DNA of 64,000 nucleotides, taken from NCBI GenBank assembly GCA_963921425.1, contig OY992839.1, positions 8,969,409 to 9,033,408 of the forward strand, in the 5' to 3' direction. Shown one piece after another: positions 1 to 10,960 of this stretch. Every line of letters starts with the position of its first letter. Within the stretch, counting starts at the first letter, position 1. Origin of the DNA: Dryas octopetala (taxonomy: Eukaryota > Streptophyta > Magnoliopsida > Rosales > Rosaceae). The notes beneath the pieces are model-generated. The model was not told where the DNA came from. It saw only the letters and a program-made list of their open reading frames with translations, and did no database searches. The position numbers were made by a program, and so were the translations under genes.

Positions 1-523
1 CTTAAACATATTTGTATGTCATAGGTGTGCTGTTCATTAAAAAATAGTGGTGATCCATAACAAACAAAATTAGCCTCGATCTCATCACCGGCCACATGCA
101 TGCACTACTAGGTAACTTGTTAGATATCTTGTAATCAAATTTTATATAGTTTTTAGAGAAAAATCAATATGAGGGAGAGCCAAAGCTATATCTTATATGA
201 AGTACGTACAAATATAGATTGAACCGAAGATCTCTAGTTCTCGTATACCCTCATCCCACACATCCCATATACTGAACTCATGGACTTTGATCTTCATTTT
301 CTGAAAAAGGTACGTAGTAATATCCCAATCCTCTCGAATGGTAATTAAGACTTCAAACACTTCATAACTATGGGAGCTAGTAGATAATTGAATGTACCAA
401 ACTTGTTGACTAAATCTAAAAGTAGTCCTTTGCATTCGTGCAAATTAATTATCATTAACTTGTTATATTTTGGCCATGCCGGCCAGGAGACTCAAATGCC
501 ACCTCATGGCCATAAATTAAGAC

Positions 524-558
<35 letters not shown>

Positions 559-1306
559 ATATGGTTGGTGTGATACTAGTATATACTTTTGACCTTTACA
601 CTAAAGATGATTCAAAGCAAACCAAGAAAGAGATGCCAGATCGGGGGAGGGGGGATAGGATGTGACTGCATGCTTTATTTTCATTGGTTTTTCTTCCTTG
701 GACTTTTGGTGAAAGAAAAGAATAACTCAATTTTGGGTGGGGTACTTTCTTCAATATCTTATAGATATATGCAGACTCTTACTTTTTTTTTGTGGCCATG
801 ATACTCTTACTAAGTAACTTTAGCCAGCATGTATATGGAGGGAGAAGGAAGGTTTTTCTTTGATCAAAGAGACTCCACTTAGACTGGCCAAAAAAAAGAG
901 ACTCCACTTAGATGAAGTCAAGATGTGAATGTTTTCGACATATTACAGTACCATAACGAACCCACTTACTTCTTTGATTATGAATTTCATCCACACTTAG
1001 TAGAAAAACCGTAAAAGTGTACTTTCTTAAAGCATGTAATCTAGTTTAATATTTTTATCGAACATAAATTGTCAATTAAAATAGACATTGAGACATAATC
1101 ATGACAATTTGACATTATTGTTTCTTTTTTCTCCTTATCTTCTTTCAGTCCTCTCTTTTGCGCTTTAGCCTTGTAAAGAAGAATCTCAACGATTTAATTT
1201 TTTTTAAGGATTTTCTTTCATATATAGCTAAAGCTAGCCCAAAGTTCATTGTATGAAACTCAACAACTTCGTCTGTACATAAATATATAACTGGCCTTTT
1301 CGATCA
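1..1306. other. Intergenic DNA, no supported gene
   Basis: AT-rich sequence with no credible coding region. It contains an (AT)n microsatellite at about 524-556 and, at 866-912, a small poly(A) insertion between direct repeats that is listed separately. Short open frames here show no domain, splice or codon signature. Confidence 0.7.
866..912 (+). mobile_element. Micro-retroposon (CTGGCC + poly(A)) with target-site duplication
   Basis: An 18-bp direct repeat (AAAGAGACTCCACTTAGA at 866-883 and 895-912) flanks only CTGGCC followed by A residues. This has the form of an extremely 5'-truncated, target-primed retroposon insertion: a long target duplication, a poly(A) tail and almost no body. The same CTGGCC(A)n core occurs in opposite orientation near 25.39 kb. 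Confidence 0.6.
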
Positions 1307-1314
1307 GTTACAAC

Positions 1315-2483
1315 CAAGGAATAAAATTTCGGATTTTAAGGAAATTTCAACGAAAATTTCGAAGATTTTTAAATGTCGACAGAAATTAGACGAAAATTGC
1401 TATCAAAATACGGAAATTTTGAATGAAATTTTACTATATATTTATTTAACATATTATCTACTAAATTAATAAAAAACATTGAAAAAATCAAATTATATAG
1501 TAAGTTTCATGTGATATATGAATATAATGCGCACTGGAGCAAATACTGTTAAATAAAATTAATATAATGAATAAACAAAATTAGTATATTCTTTATACTG
1601 TATAATTTAATTATACACTAAAATCTAAACCCTAATACTCTATATATTCTATATACCCTAATACTCTTTATACTCTATAATCTATACATTAAACTCTATA
1701 TACTCTATATTCTTTAGGATATTAAGTTTTAAGCCTTTTAGGATACTTTTAATTATTTTTTTTTATAGAAATGTATTAAAATTTATGGTTTAAAATAACT
1801 AAACGAAATCTCAAACCTTTTTTTTTTTTCTTTCCAATTGCCCAAAGGCCCCAAACCCCCCCTTTTTTTTTTTTTTCTTTCCTTACTTTTTTTCCCTGTG
1901 CCTCTCTCTTTAGTCTTTTTTTTTTTTTTTTAATCTTTCCTTCCTTTTTTCCCGTGCCTCTCACCTAGCCAAGCTTTGTCTTCACTAAGTGTAACAATCC
2001 AAATTTTGGCTTATGGTAATTTTGTTACTTAAATTTTTCAAATTTGTTTTAAGGTTTGTTTAAAGGAATTAGAAATTTCTTTAAATTTATTTTAACTAAC
2101 TTACACCTTTGGTTGTGGTTCTAGAGCTTACTTGTGTGGAAATGAATTTTAGAAAATGAAAATTCAAGAATTTGGCGATTATTATTTTTTTCAGAATTAA
2201 ATTATAAGAGTAGGATTTTTCATAATTGTTTTGAAAGTAATTTGACTATTTTGAGGTTATAGGAAATTAGTACTCATCAATACAAGTCTGTAAAATTTTT
2301 CGGTGAATTATTTGGAGTCTCGAGCTATTTTTGATGAATTTCTGAAATTGGAGAAAATAGAAAATATGAAAATTTCGCCTAAATCTTTCCGAAAATTATT
2401 AAACATGTATTTCGATTTCAGCACCCTAAAAAAAAAAAAATTTTGACGAAATTTTGCCGAAAATTTCGAAATTTAATACCTTG
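1315..2483. mobile_element. Non-autonomous hAT element, AATTTCG-rich ends
   Basis: Perfect 8-bp target-site duplication GTTACAAC at 1307-1314 and 2484-2491, the length typical of hAT transposons. Terminal inverted repeats begin CAAGGAATAAAATTTCG on the left and CAAGGTATTAAATTTCG on the right (read inward). Subterminal regions are rich in AATTTCG-type motifs. The 1169-bp interior holds pyrimidine-rich tracts and telomere-like CCCTAA fragments but no transposase. The left ~200 bp resembles, in reverse complement, the right end of the element at 31892-33622, so the two are family members. Confidence 0.85.
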
Positions 2484-2524
2484 GTTACAACACCCACTAA
2501 ATGTATTTCCTAATATTCTACTAC

Positions 2525-4048
2525 ATAGAGATAATCACGTGAAATGGGACAAAGTGCAAGATAGGTATTATGTGGTCCACTCAATAAATCACATAAATAT
2601 TCATACAAGTCAATGAACAATGAAATCTCCCCAACCAATTTTAGCTTTTTGGATCTCATATATATCAACTCGTTCAAAGTCTCTCACCACTATACACAGT
2701 CTTATCATCCTAAGATGATCATCATAGCATAAATGAACCTTTCAATGGCTTAGAATTCCCAATAAAGTGATAACCATTAGAAAGCAAATACGCCATCAAT
2801 AGACTGTATTAGGAATTGTAGATTAAATACAATGAAGTTATTGATCGAAAGTGATTGTTTATCAAAAATATATTAAGTCATGTGATATATCTTTAAACCA
2901 CACCAAAATATTTGGGATAAAATCCCACGTTTGGATGTGTTAGATAAAAAAGCAGTATTTGTGCACTATAGGAGGTCGAAATAGGTGAACCCAACAGATG
3001 GTTATGAGTCTTATGACCATACCAACCAATATATTTGTGCATGCATGAGATTACACCCGCTTCTTGGACCATTGAGCCGCCCCTTTTACCAAAACTTGAA
3101 CGTGCACAGAACATATATAGCCAATAGGCAATGGCCTAACTCCATAAAGACCTATTTTACTTTATTGATATCCACATTCATTAATTTATTGAATTTGTTT
3201 TATAACATAATATATATGTCAATGCATGTTGACATCATTGTGTTTGTGTGCCGCTTAATCTATTGTTGAAATTCAGTTTCAACGAATGTGTTTGTCATTT
3301 TGCAACCTCATGAGCTAAACACAACGTGATCTCTAATTAATAATTAAAGATACCCTGCATACATAAAGTGGAAGAACACAGAAAACTACAACCAGAAACT
3401 TGCATTATGATGCAGAACTAAAGTTGACTTTTGTATATCAAACCTACTTATTATATTGCCAGATGTTCATTTGAATATTGATCATCTGGGTTCTTGTTGA
3501 AATATCTAGAGAAAGGGAAATAATTTCTATAAGGGCCGTTTTGTTCAAGTTTTAGAGGTCTGAGAATAAGAAATCAATTTTATTCCCATGTTTGGTAAAT
3601 ACAGGAAAGAAAAATCAATTCGTGGTCCAAAGGAATCTGATGCCCTTATTGCGGGGAAAATGAAACTCTTGCTGGAGCAATATAATTGATTTCCCCCCTT
3701 TTGAAAAAACATTTATTGCTTCTTTTTGGACAAAACTAACCCTGTTATTATTTCAAAATAAATAATAGATTAGAGTACAATTGTAAAACTGACCAAACAC
3801 AACATTTATTGCTTCCAATTCCTTGTTTACTTTCTCAACTTTACCAAACACAGAAAAAGGAATTTCACATTCCTTTCCCCCTAGAAAATGCTAAGGAATT
3901 GATTTCCCAAGAAATCAATTCCGTGAACCAAACGGCCCTAAAGGTTTTTCGACAATCTTCTGTACATGCAATCCCGTTTATTAGTTGTTGATGCACATGA
4001 GATAAATAGCAAAATCTACATATATGACAATGGTCTACATATTTTTAG
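2525..4048. repeat. Segmental duplication, copy A (uninterrupted)
   Basis: About 1.5 kb nearly identical to 4751-5000 joined to 10196-11686. Copy A holds a single ATAAC at 2770-2774 where copy B carries a 5.2-kb retroelement, so it shows the pre-insertion state. It also lacks the 202-bp MITE present in copy B. An open frame at 2985-3269 is kept in both copies, but nothing beyond general sequence identity suggests that it is coding. Confidence 0.85.
3533..3938. mobile_element. Tourist-like (PIF/Harbinger) MITE, copy A
   Basis: A 406-bp element flanked by the 3-bp duplication TAA (3530-3532, 3939-3941). Inverted ends are GGGCCGTTTTGTTCA on the left and GGGCCGTTTGGTTCA on the right, read inward. 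TAA/TTA target duplication with GGGCC...GTTTGG ends is typical of Tourist MITEs mobilised by PIF/Harbinger transposases. It encodes no protein. The duplicate at 11176-11580 shows that it was present before the segmental duplication. Confidence 0.8.
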
Positions 4049-4364
4049 GGTTAGCAAGATACCCACCTGCATTTTGACTCGATTTGCATGTTACTACCTA
4101 AATTCAAAATAGAAACAAGTTGCCTCCTGAATTAAATTTTATTTGCAAGTTATCACCTGCATCCAAATTTTCAGGGGTTTTTGGTCTTTGAAATTGGGTG
4201 GGGAAGCTTTTGCCACCTCAGCATGCTGAGTGGCAAGGCCCAACCAGTTACAAGTGGCCACATGTACAGCCATTTTTTTATTTCTATTTTCTTATTTTTA
4301 TAAACTTTAAAAATTAATTAAAAATAGCTTCGGACTCAGAAAAATACACAGAAAATTCTCGAGT

Positions 4365-4750
4365 GATGTCAACGGTACGTGTAAGATAAGTTTGACATGT
4401 ATTACTGGTGAACATAAATAAATTAATATTTCATCGAAAGAATAAATTAGATATTTATGTGTATTGTGTTCATATAAAAAATTACAAATAAATTAATAAA
4501 CTATTTGTAAATTTCATAATAATCAAAATACAATTTGGATTTATATAATGATCACATGTAAATATTTGCAAATTACATAATAGTAAATGGGCTCAACCCA
4601 ATTTGGGTGGCCCTATACTATTCCTAGTGTTAAATTACTATTATGCCCTTCAAAAATATTTTGACTCAAATTTAAAAATAATAACTATTACACAATCATC
4701 AAGTCTAAAAACTGTGTGATAGTTTTTAATTAAAAAATAGTAATTGTGTG
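4365..4750. repeat. Interspersed duplicated block (partner at 18789-19560)
   Basis: Starts GAGTGATGTCAACGGTAC and matches 18789-19560 along its length, except that the partner carries a 370-bp foldback MITE near its left end and an expanded minisatellite at its right end. No coding potential. It abuts copy B of the segmental duplication exactly at 4751. Confidence 0.75.
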
Positions 4751-5000
4751 ATAGAGATAATCATGTGAAATGGGACAAAGTGCAAGATAGGTATTATGTG
4801 GTCCACTCAATAAATCACATAAATATTCATACAAGTCAATGAACAATGAAATCTCCCCAACCAATTTTAGCTTTTTGGATCTCATATATATCAACTCGTT
4901 CAAAGTCTCTCACCACTATACACAGTCTTATCATCCTAAGATGATCATCATAGCATAAATGAACCTTTCAATGGCTTAGAATTCCCAATAAAGTGATAAC

Positions 5001-5124
5001 TGTTGAGAGTAATGTGGAGCAATGTCCCACATCGGAAAACTAGAGTTTAGCATATGTGCTTATAAGTCTTGGGCCTCTCCACCCATTGCCAATTGGTTTT
5101 AGGTTGGATGCTCTAATTCTATCA
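5001..5124 (+). repeat. 5' LTR (TRIM type, 124 bp)
   Basis: Begins TGTTGAGAGTAATG and ends TTCTATCA (TG...CA ends), followed directly by TGGTATCAGAGC, complementary to the 3' end of initiator-methionine tRNA. Base-for-base identical to 10072-10195. The very short LTR is typical of TRIM elements. Confidence 0.9.
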
Positions 5125-5199
5125 TGGTATCAGAGCTTGGTTATCCGCGTGTAAGGCCCAACGGTCACACGTGTTCCCACGTCACCCAATATAATTTCT

Positions 5200-6012
5200 T
5201 CCGATGCTCTGTCTTACATTGTTGGAAGTAAGACATCCAGGGAGGTTTGGTTTAAGCTCAAAGAGAGATACTCTACTGTTTCTCGGTCTAATGCAATGCA
5301 ATTGAAAACCACTCTCCAGACTATTCAAAAAGGTTCAGACTCTATGGATCAATATCTCAAGCGAGTGAAATATGCAAGAGATCAGCTTTCTGCCATCGGA
5401 ATTAGTATGTGTGATGAGGATATTGTGATTGTTGTGTTGAATGGTTTGCCTCCAGAATTTAATACAATCAAGACAGTGATTAAAGCTCGAGAAAATCCTA
5501 TTTCTTTGCAAGAATTTCGAGTTCAACTACTTGCTGAGGAAGAAACATTGAACAATGGTGCAAGAATGATGCAGATTCCCCATATGACAGCAGCCCTCTT
5601 TGCTGGAAATGGTACCATGCCAGCTACTATGCAACCTCCGTCTCAGTTTGCTTCATCCTCTTCTGGTTTGCCCCCAGCATATATGTCATCATCTCCAACT
5701 TATATGTCCTCACAGCAGTTTCAAGATTTTATGCCTCAGTCCTATGATGGTTTTTCTGCCACTGGTTATACTGCTAATTTTCGAGGTCGGGGTAGAGGTC
5801 GAAATGGTAATGGAGGTAGACATTTTGGTGGAGGTCGATCCTATGGCAATGGCAGGCATACTCAATTGTACAATTCGGGTTCTATAATTGGCACTATTGC
5901 TTCAATTCCTGAATGTACTATCTGTCATAAAAAAAGGTCATCTGTCTTCAGAGTGTTATCACAGGTTTTCTTCACCACAAGTTCCTTATATTCCTCCTGT
6001 ACCTCAGTCTAG
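5200..6012 (+). pseudogene. Copia gag, 5'-truncated and frameshifted
   Basis: In-frame homology to plant Copia gag (UBN2/retrotran_gag type) starts at about 5200, directly after TRIM-derived sequence, so the usual N-terminal part and start codon are missing; the first Met in frame is at 5296. The protein forms the capsid of the virus-like particle. The C-terminal half is Ser/Gly/Arg-rich and leads into a CCHC zinc knuckle (CTICHKK...). A run of seven A (5929-5935) in the middle of this knuckle shifts the frame: the rest of the knuckle and a second one (CQICLKKGH) lie in the pol frame, while the gag frame runs on to a stop at 6012. Single-ORF gag-pol is the norm for Copia, so this is probably a one-base mutation or slippage site. 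Confidence 0.85.
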
Positions 6013-9000
6013 CTCTTCAACCATTGTGCAGTGTCAAATTTGTCTCAAGAAAGGTCATTCTGCCTTAGATTGTTATCATAGGAGCAATTATGCATATCAA
6101 GGCAAACCACCCTCATCTACACTTACTGCTATGAATGTTGCTTTCACTGATCCTGGTTCATCTTGGTCTTCTGCAAATCAGTCATACTCTCCATCTTTTC
6201 ATGTTGCACCAATGTCATATCAACCTATGAATGCTTCTCCAGGAATGAATTCTGCGAGTGTTTTTCCTGGTTCTTCCTCTTTTCCACCAAGCAGTTCAGG
6301 TCTACCCTCTGCACCTTCTTTTCAGTCTTCACCAGGAACATCACAATCTCCAGCTTCATCACAAGCATTTCACACCACTGTCTCTTCTCCTCAAGAATTT
6401 TGGCTAACAGACACTGGGGCAACTAATCATCTCACTTCTGATCTGTCTCACCTGACCTCAGTTACTCCTTTTGAAAGTCAGGCAGCTGTCACTGTAGGCA
6501 ATGGTGCAGGTTTGGATGTGAAACATCTTGGTTCTACTTCTTTATTTCCTACTTCTCACATTCCTTTACATTTACCTAATGTTCTTCATGTTCCCAAAAT
6601 TGCTGCCAATTTACTTTCTGTTTCTCAATTATGCAGAGATAACAATTGCTCCATAACTTTTGATTCTTCTTCTTTTTCTATTCAGGACCAAGCCACAGGG
6701 ACAATGTTGTACAAAGGTCGGAGTAGCAATGGCCTTTATCCTATACCCTTGTATATACCATCTAAGCGTCATTTCCAAGCTGTCACCTCTCCTTCTGCTT
6801 TTCTTGGCAAAACTATTCACACCACTCTCTGGCACAAGAGGTTAGGCCATCCCAGCAATGAAGTCATCTCTCATATGCTCTCCAAAGCTCAAATTCCATT
6901 TTCAAAGGATTGTTTACCTCAAATTTGTCAATCTTGTTTGTCTGGCAAGATGTCCAAACTGCCATTTCATTTGTCAAGTATAAAAGCTGTAGTTCCTTTT
7001 CAAGTCATACACAGTGATCTTTGGGGTCCATCTCCTTCTTTGTCTTTAGAAGGTTTCAAATACTATGTGTCCTTCATTGATGAATGTACACGATACACTT
7101 GGATTTTCCCATTAATAAATAAATCTGATGTTTTTCCTACATTTGTTAGATTTCATTCTTATGTTCAAAATCAATTTGCAGCTTCATTTAAAACTTTTCA
7201 GTCTGATGGTGGGGGTGAGTTTATAGGGAAACCTTTTCAATCTTTTCTCTCTCAACATGGCATCATACATCAAAAGTCTTGTCCACATACACCTGAACAA
7301 AATGGTCTTGCAGAAAGAAAGCACAGACATATTGTTGAGACTGCTCTTTCTCTTTTGCACACTGCTTCTCTTCCATCATCTTTCTGGTTTCATGCTTGTG
7401 CAATGTCAGTTTTTCTTATAAACAGAATGCCTATCAAAAGTTTATCTTTCAAATCCCCTTTTGAACTTCTTTATGGGACATTACCTGCTATTTCAGATTT
7501 AAAAATCTTTGGTTGTGCCTGCTATCCACTTTTGAAGCCCTATGTTCATAACAAATTACAATCCAAAACTGTTCAGTGTATTTTTCTTGGTTTTGCACCT
7601 GGTTACAAAGGTTTTATTTGCTTTGATCCTACTACTAAGAGGATCTATGTTTCCCGCCATGTTCATTTTGATGAAAATATTTTTCCTTCTAGCATGATTA
7701 GTTCTGTCTCTTCATCAAATTCACCACTTGTACCTCCATCATCATCACCATTAGCTCCTGTTGTTATCTCTATTCCCTTTCCTTCGCACAAACCACCACC
7801 AACACCACAACCAATCCCACAACCAACGCCACAACCAACACCTGAACCACATACACACCCACAACCACAATCCCAACCAACATCTCCTTTTTCTACTCAA
7901 CCATCTGTTTCTGTAGAAGGCTCATCTGCTCCTTCACCTGCTGCAACTTTGTCTCCTCATGCTGGTACTGTTTCTCCTACTTTTGTTCCTATTTCAGATT
8001 TTCATATTGCTTTACCACCTATAGTTCCTCCTCTTTCTAATACTCATACCATGCAAACTAGATCTAAATCTGGTATCTCTAAGCCAAAAGCTTTTGCTGT
8101 TCAATCTTGTCCTGATTATTCTACTATTGAACCTCCATCATTTGCTATTGCCTCACACCTACCTCAGTGGCAAGCTGCTATGCAAGAGGAATTTGCAGCC
8201 TTGCAAAAACAAGGTACTTGGACATTGGTTCCATTACCTCCACACAGAAATTTGGTTGGCTGCAAGTGGGTTTATAGAGTCAAGAAGCATCCTGATGGTT
8301 CAGTGGCCAGACATAAGGCTAGACTTGTTGCTAAGGGATTTAGTCAAGAACAAGGGCTTGACTATGAGGAAACATTTAGTCCTGTTGTCAAGCATGCCAC
8401 AGTTAGAGTTATTCTTGCACTAGCAGCTCACTTTCGATGGGAACTTAGGCAACTTGATGTGAAGAATGCCTTCCTGCATGGTGTGTTGCAGGAAGAGGTT
8501 TATATGTCCCAACCTCCAGGATTTGAGGACTCCACTCATCCTACCTATGTCTGCAAATTAGAAAAGTCCTTGTATGGTCTTAAACAAGCTCCTAGAGCTT
8601 GGAATGAAAGGTTTACCAGTCACTTGCCTGGTCTTGGTTTTCACTCTTCTTATGCAGATCCATCATTGTTTATTAGGTGCATTGGTTCTTCTTTGGTCAT
8701 TCTCCTGTTATATGTGGATGACATTATCCTTACTGGCAATGATTCCAAGGCTATTCAGGATGTTACTACTCAATTATCACAGGAATTTGAAATGACAGAC
8801 CTTGGTGCTCTTCACTATTTTTTGGGGCTTCACATCTCCACTTCAGCTTTAGGTATTTTTCTACATCAGCACAAATATGCTAAAGAACTTCTGGTTAAAG
8901 CAGGCATGGCTGAATGCAAACCATGCTCATCTCCTTGTTTGTCAAATGTAAAGCTGCTCAAGACAGATGGCATACCTCTTACTGATCCTGTAGCTTATCG

Positions 9001-9676
9001 CAGCATTGTAGGAGGCTTGCAGTATTTGACTTTCACCAGACCTGACATAGCCTTTGCAGTTAATACAGTCTGTCAATTCATGCAAACACCTACTGATCTT
9101 CATGAGAAAGCAGTCAAACGAATTCTTAGATATGTTAAAGGTACTTTGGATTTTGGCATTCAATTTAGGCCTGGTTCTCTTGATCTCTCTGCTTACAGTG
9201 ATGCTGATTGGGGTGGTGACCCTAATGATAGAAGATCCACTACTGGTTATGTTGTTTTTCTTGGATCAAATCCAATTTCTTGGTGCTCACGCAGACAACC
9301 AACTGTGTCCAGATCCTCCACTGAGGCAGAATATAGAGCTTTAGCAGTCACAGCTGCTGAATTGGCATGGCTCAGGCAACTTCTATGTGACTTACATGTT
9401 TGTCTCTCTTCACCTCCTCTAATTCATTGTGATAATCTCTCTGCAATAGCACTCTCTTCCAACCCAGTTCTTCACTCCCGTGCTAAACACATTGAAATAG
9501 ACTACCATTTCGTTAGAGAACGGGTTCAAAGAGGAGATCTGCGACTTGAATTTGTTTCTAGTTCAGACCAATTTGCGGACATTTTAACTAAAGCCCTCTC
9601 CTCTCCTCTGCTCCGTTACATGAGAACCAATCTCATGCTTTGTCCTCCTGACAGGCATGAGATTGAGGGAGGCTGA
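5888..9676 (+). CDS. Copia pol polyprotein (PR-INT-RT-RNase H), intact frame
   Basis: An open frame of 1262 codons in Ty1/Copia order. Gag-derived zinc knuckles lie at the N-terminus; aspartic protease has WLTDTGATNH (about residue 170); GAG-pre-integrase has LWHKRLGHPS; integrase has the HSDLWGPSP and SDGGGEF regions; reverse transcriptase has KARLVAKGFSQ and the catalytic YVDDIILTG; RNase H has SDADWGGD and STEAEYRAL. No stop interrupts these domains. The displayed start is arbitrary, because translation would normally enter from gag. The stop (9674-9676) overlaps the first bases of the internal Copia LTR, and a purine tract (GAGGGAGGC) precedes it. Enzymatic residues look intact, but without a complete gag the copy probably depends on proteins supplied in trans. 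Confidence 0.93.
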   Translation: MALLLQFLNVLSVIKKGHLSSECYHRFSSPQVPYIPPVPQSSSSTIVQCQICLKKGHSALDCYHRSNYAYQGKPPSSTLTAMNVAFTDPGSSWSSANQSYSPSFHVAPMSYQPMNASPGMNSASVFPGSSSFPPSSSGLPSAPSFQSSPGTSQSPASSQAFHTTVSSPQEFWLTDTGATNHLTSDLSHLTSVTPFESQAAVTVGNGAGLDVKHLGSTSLFPTSHIPLHLPNVLHVPKIAANLLSVSQLCRDNNCSITFDSSSFSIQDQATGTMLYKGRSSNGLYPIPLYIPSKRHFQAVTSPSAFLGKTIHTTLWHKRLGHPSNEVISHMLSKAQIPFSKDCLPQICQSCLSGKMSKLPFHLSSIKAVVPFQVIHSDLWGPSPSLSLEGFKYYVSFIDECTRYTWIFPLINKSDVFPTFVRFHSYVQNQFAASFKTFQSDGGGEFIGKPFQSFLSQHGIIHQKSCPHTPEQNGLAERKHRHIVETALSLLHTASLPSSFWFHACAMSVFLINRMPIKSLSFKSPFELLYGTLPAISDLKIFGCACYPLLKPYVHNKLQSKTVQCIFLGFAPGYKGFICFDPTTKRIYVSRHVHFDENIFPSSMISSVSSSNSPLVPPSSSPLAPVVISIPFPSHKPPPTPQPIPQPTPQPTPEPHTHPQPQSQPTSPFSTQPSVSVEGSSAPSPAATLSPHAGTVSPTFVPISDFHIALPPIVPPLSNTHTMQTRSKSGISKPKAFAVQSCPDYSTIEPPSFAIASHLPQWQAAMQEEFAALQKQGTWTLVPLPPHRNLVGCKWVYRVKKHPDGSVARHKARLVAKGFSQEQGLDYEETFSPVVKHATVRVILALAAHFRWELRQLDVKNAFLHGVLQEEVYMSQPPGFEDSTHPTYVCKLEKSLYGLKQAPRAWNERFTSHLPGLGFHSSYADPSLFIRCIGSSLVILLLYVDDIILTGNDSKAIQDVTTQLSQEFEMTDLGALHYFLGLHISTSALGIFLHQHKYAKELLVKAGMAECKPCSSPCLSNVKLLKTDGIPLTDPVAYRSIVGGLQYLTFTRPDIAFAVNTVCQFMQTPTDLHEKAVKRILRYVKGTLDFGIQFRPGSLDLSAYSDADWGGDPNDRRSTTGYVVFLGSNPISWCSRRQPTVSRSSTEAEYRALAVTAAELAWLRQLLCDLHVCLSSPPLIHCDNLSAIALSSNPVLHSRAKHIEIDYHFVRERVQRGDLRLEFVSSSDQFADILTKALSSPLLRYMRTNLMLCPPDRHEIEGG

Positions 9677-9955
9677 TAAGAGTTCCTATCAAGTCAGCAT
9701 AGTCAACACTATTGACTGCTGACTCAGCATGCTAGCTGTGTTAGTTATCCAGCTGTGTGGTTGTTATTAATCTAATAGTCAGTTACTCAGATTCCTTTGA
9801 GCAATGCTTGTCTTATATACTGTACGAACATACTTGTAACAATTCATTCAACTCAATACAAGATTAATCAATTCAGTTTCTCTCTTTTTCTTGCTTCTCT
9901 TTCCCTTTTGTTTTCTCTGTAACCAAACACATGAATTCAATCATGAAGATTATCA
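9674..9955 (+). repeat. Internal Copia LTR (282 bp)
   Basis: Starts TGATAAGAGTTCC after a polypurine tract and ends GATTATCA, followed at 9956 by TGGTATCAGAGC. A TATA-like CTTATATACTG lies near 9811. It is unlike the outer 124-bp LTRs, so it is the native LTR of the captured Copia. Only one copy is present; there is none at the 5' side of gag. Confidence 0.8.
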
Positions 9956-10071
9956 TGGTATCAGAGCTTGGTTATCTGCGTGTAAGGCCCAACGGCCACA
10001 CGTGCTCCCACGTCACCCAATACAATTTGTTCACGTGTAAGGCTCAAAATATCGCCACACGTGCGGGGGCG
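9956..10071 (+). repeat. TRIM internal domain (second copy) with PBS and PPT
   Basis: The first 73 bp repeat 5125-5197 with four differences. The remaining 43 bp, ending in a G-rich CGGGGGCG that can serve as polypurine tract, lead directly into the 3' LTR. With the flanking LTRs this would make a complete 364-bp TRIM. Confidence 0.75.
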
Positions 10072-10195
10072 TGTTGAGAGTAATGTGGAGCAATGTCCCA
10101 CATCGGAAAACTAGAGTTTAGCATATGTGCTTATAAGTCTTGGGCCTCTCCACCCATTGCCAATTGGTTTTAGGTTGGATGCTCTAATTCTATCA
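10072..10195 (+). repeat. 3' LTR (TRIM type, 124 bp)
   Basis: Identical to 5001-5124 at all 124 positions and followed by the target duplication ATAAC. Copy A of the surrounding duplication shows the uninterrupted site. Confidence 0.9.
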
Positions 10196-10960
10196 ATAAC
10201 CATTAGAAAGCAAATACGCCATCAATAGACTGTATTAGGAATTGTAGATTAAATACAATGAAGTATTGATCGAAAGTGATTGTTTATCATAAATATATAT
10301 AGTCATGTGATATATCTTTAAACCACACCAAAATATTTTGGGATAAAATCCCACGTTTGGATGAGTGTTAGATAAAAAAGCAGTATTTGTGCACTATAGG
10401 AGGTCGAAATAGGTGAACCCAACAGATGGTTATGAGTCTTATGACCATACCAACCAATATATTTGTGCATGCATGAGATTACACCCACTTCTTGGACCAT
10501 TGAGCCGCCCCTTTTACCAAAACTTGAACGTGCGCAGAACATATATAGCCAATAGGCAATGGCCTAACTCCATAAAGACCTATTTTACTTTATTGATATC
10601 CACATTCATTAATTTATTGAATTTGTTTTATAACATAATATATATGTCAATGCATGTTGACATCATTGTGTTTGTGTGCCGCTTAATCTATTGTTGAAAT
10701 TCAGTTTCAACGAATGTGTTTGTCATTTTGCAACCTCATGAGCTAAATACAACGTGATCTCTAATTAATAATTAAAGATACCCTGCATACATAAAGTGGA
10801 AGAACACAGAAAACTACAACTAGAAACTTGTATTATGATGCAGAACTAAAGTTGACTTTTATATATCAAACCTACTTATTATACTGCCAGATGTTCATTT
10901 GAATATTGATCATCTGGGTTCTTCTTGAAATATCTAGAGAAAGAGAAATAATTCTCATAT

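Larger units (their letters stand above)
5001..10195 (+). mobile_element. Chimeric TRIM/Copia LTR retroelement
   Basis: Bounded by identical 124-bp LTRs and a perfect 5-bp target duplication ATAAC (4996-5000 and 10196-10200). Order inside: TRIM-type LTR, primer-binding site TGGTATCAGAGC at 5125, 73 bp of TRIM internal sequence, a 5'-truncated Copia gag, full pol, a 282-bp Copia LTR (9674-9955), a second primer-binding site and TRIM internal region (9956-10071), then the TRIM-type LTR. An ordinary TRIM of this family would be about 364 bp (124+116+124). The boundaries show integration as one unit; the mixed interior implies recombination between two retroelements before insertion. Zero differences between the outer LTRs imply very recent insertion. 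Confidence 0.85.

Noticed and set aside
2985-3269. 94-codon frame conserved in both segmental duplicates
   Set aside because: The two copies are nearly identical overall, so conservation is not evidence of selection; no domain, and the minus strand is equally open.
5929-5935. Programmed frameshift signal between gag and pol
   Set aside because: Plant Copia elements normally use one frame; the shift falls within a zinc-knuckle codon series, so mutation is simpler. Kept only as a low-interest finding.
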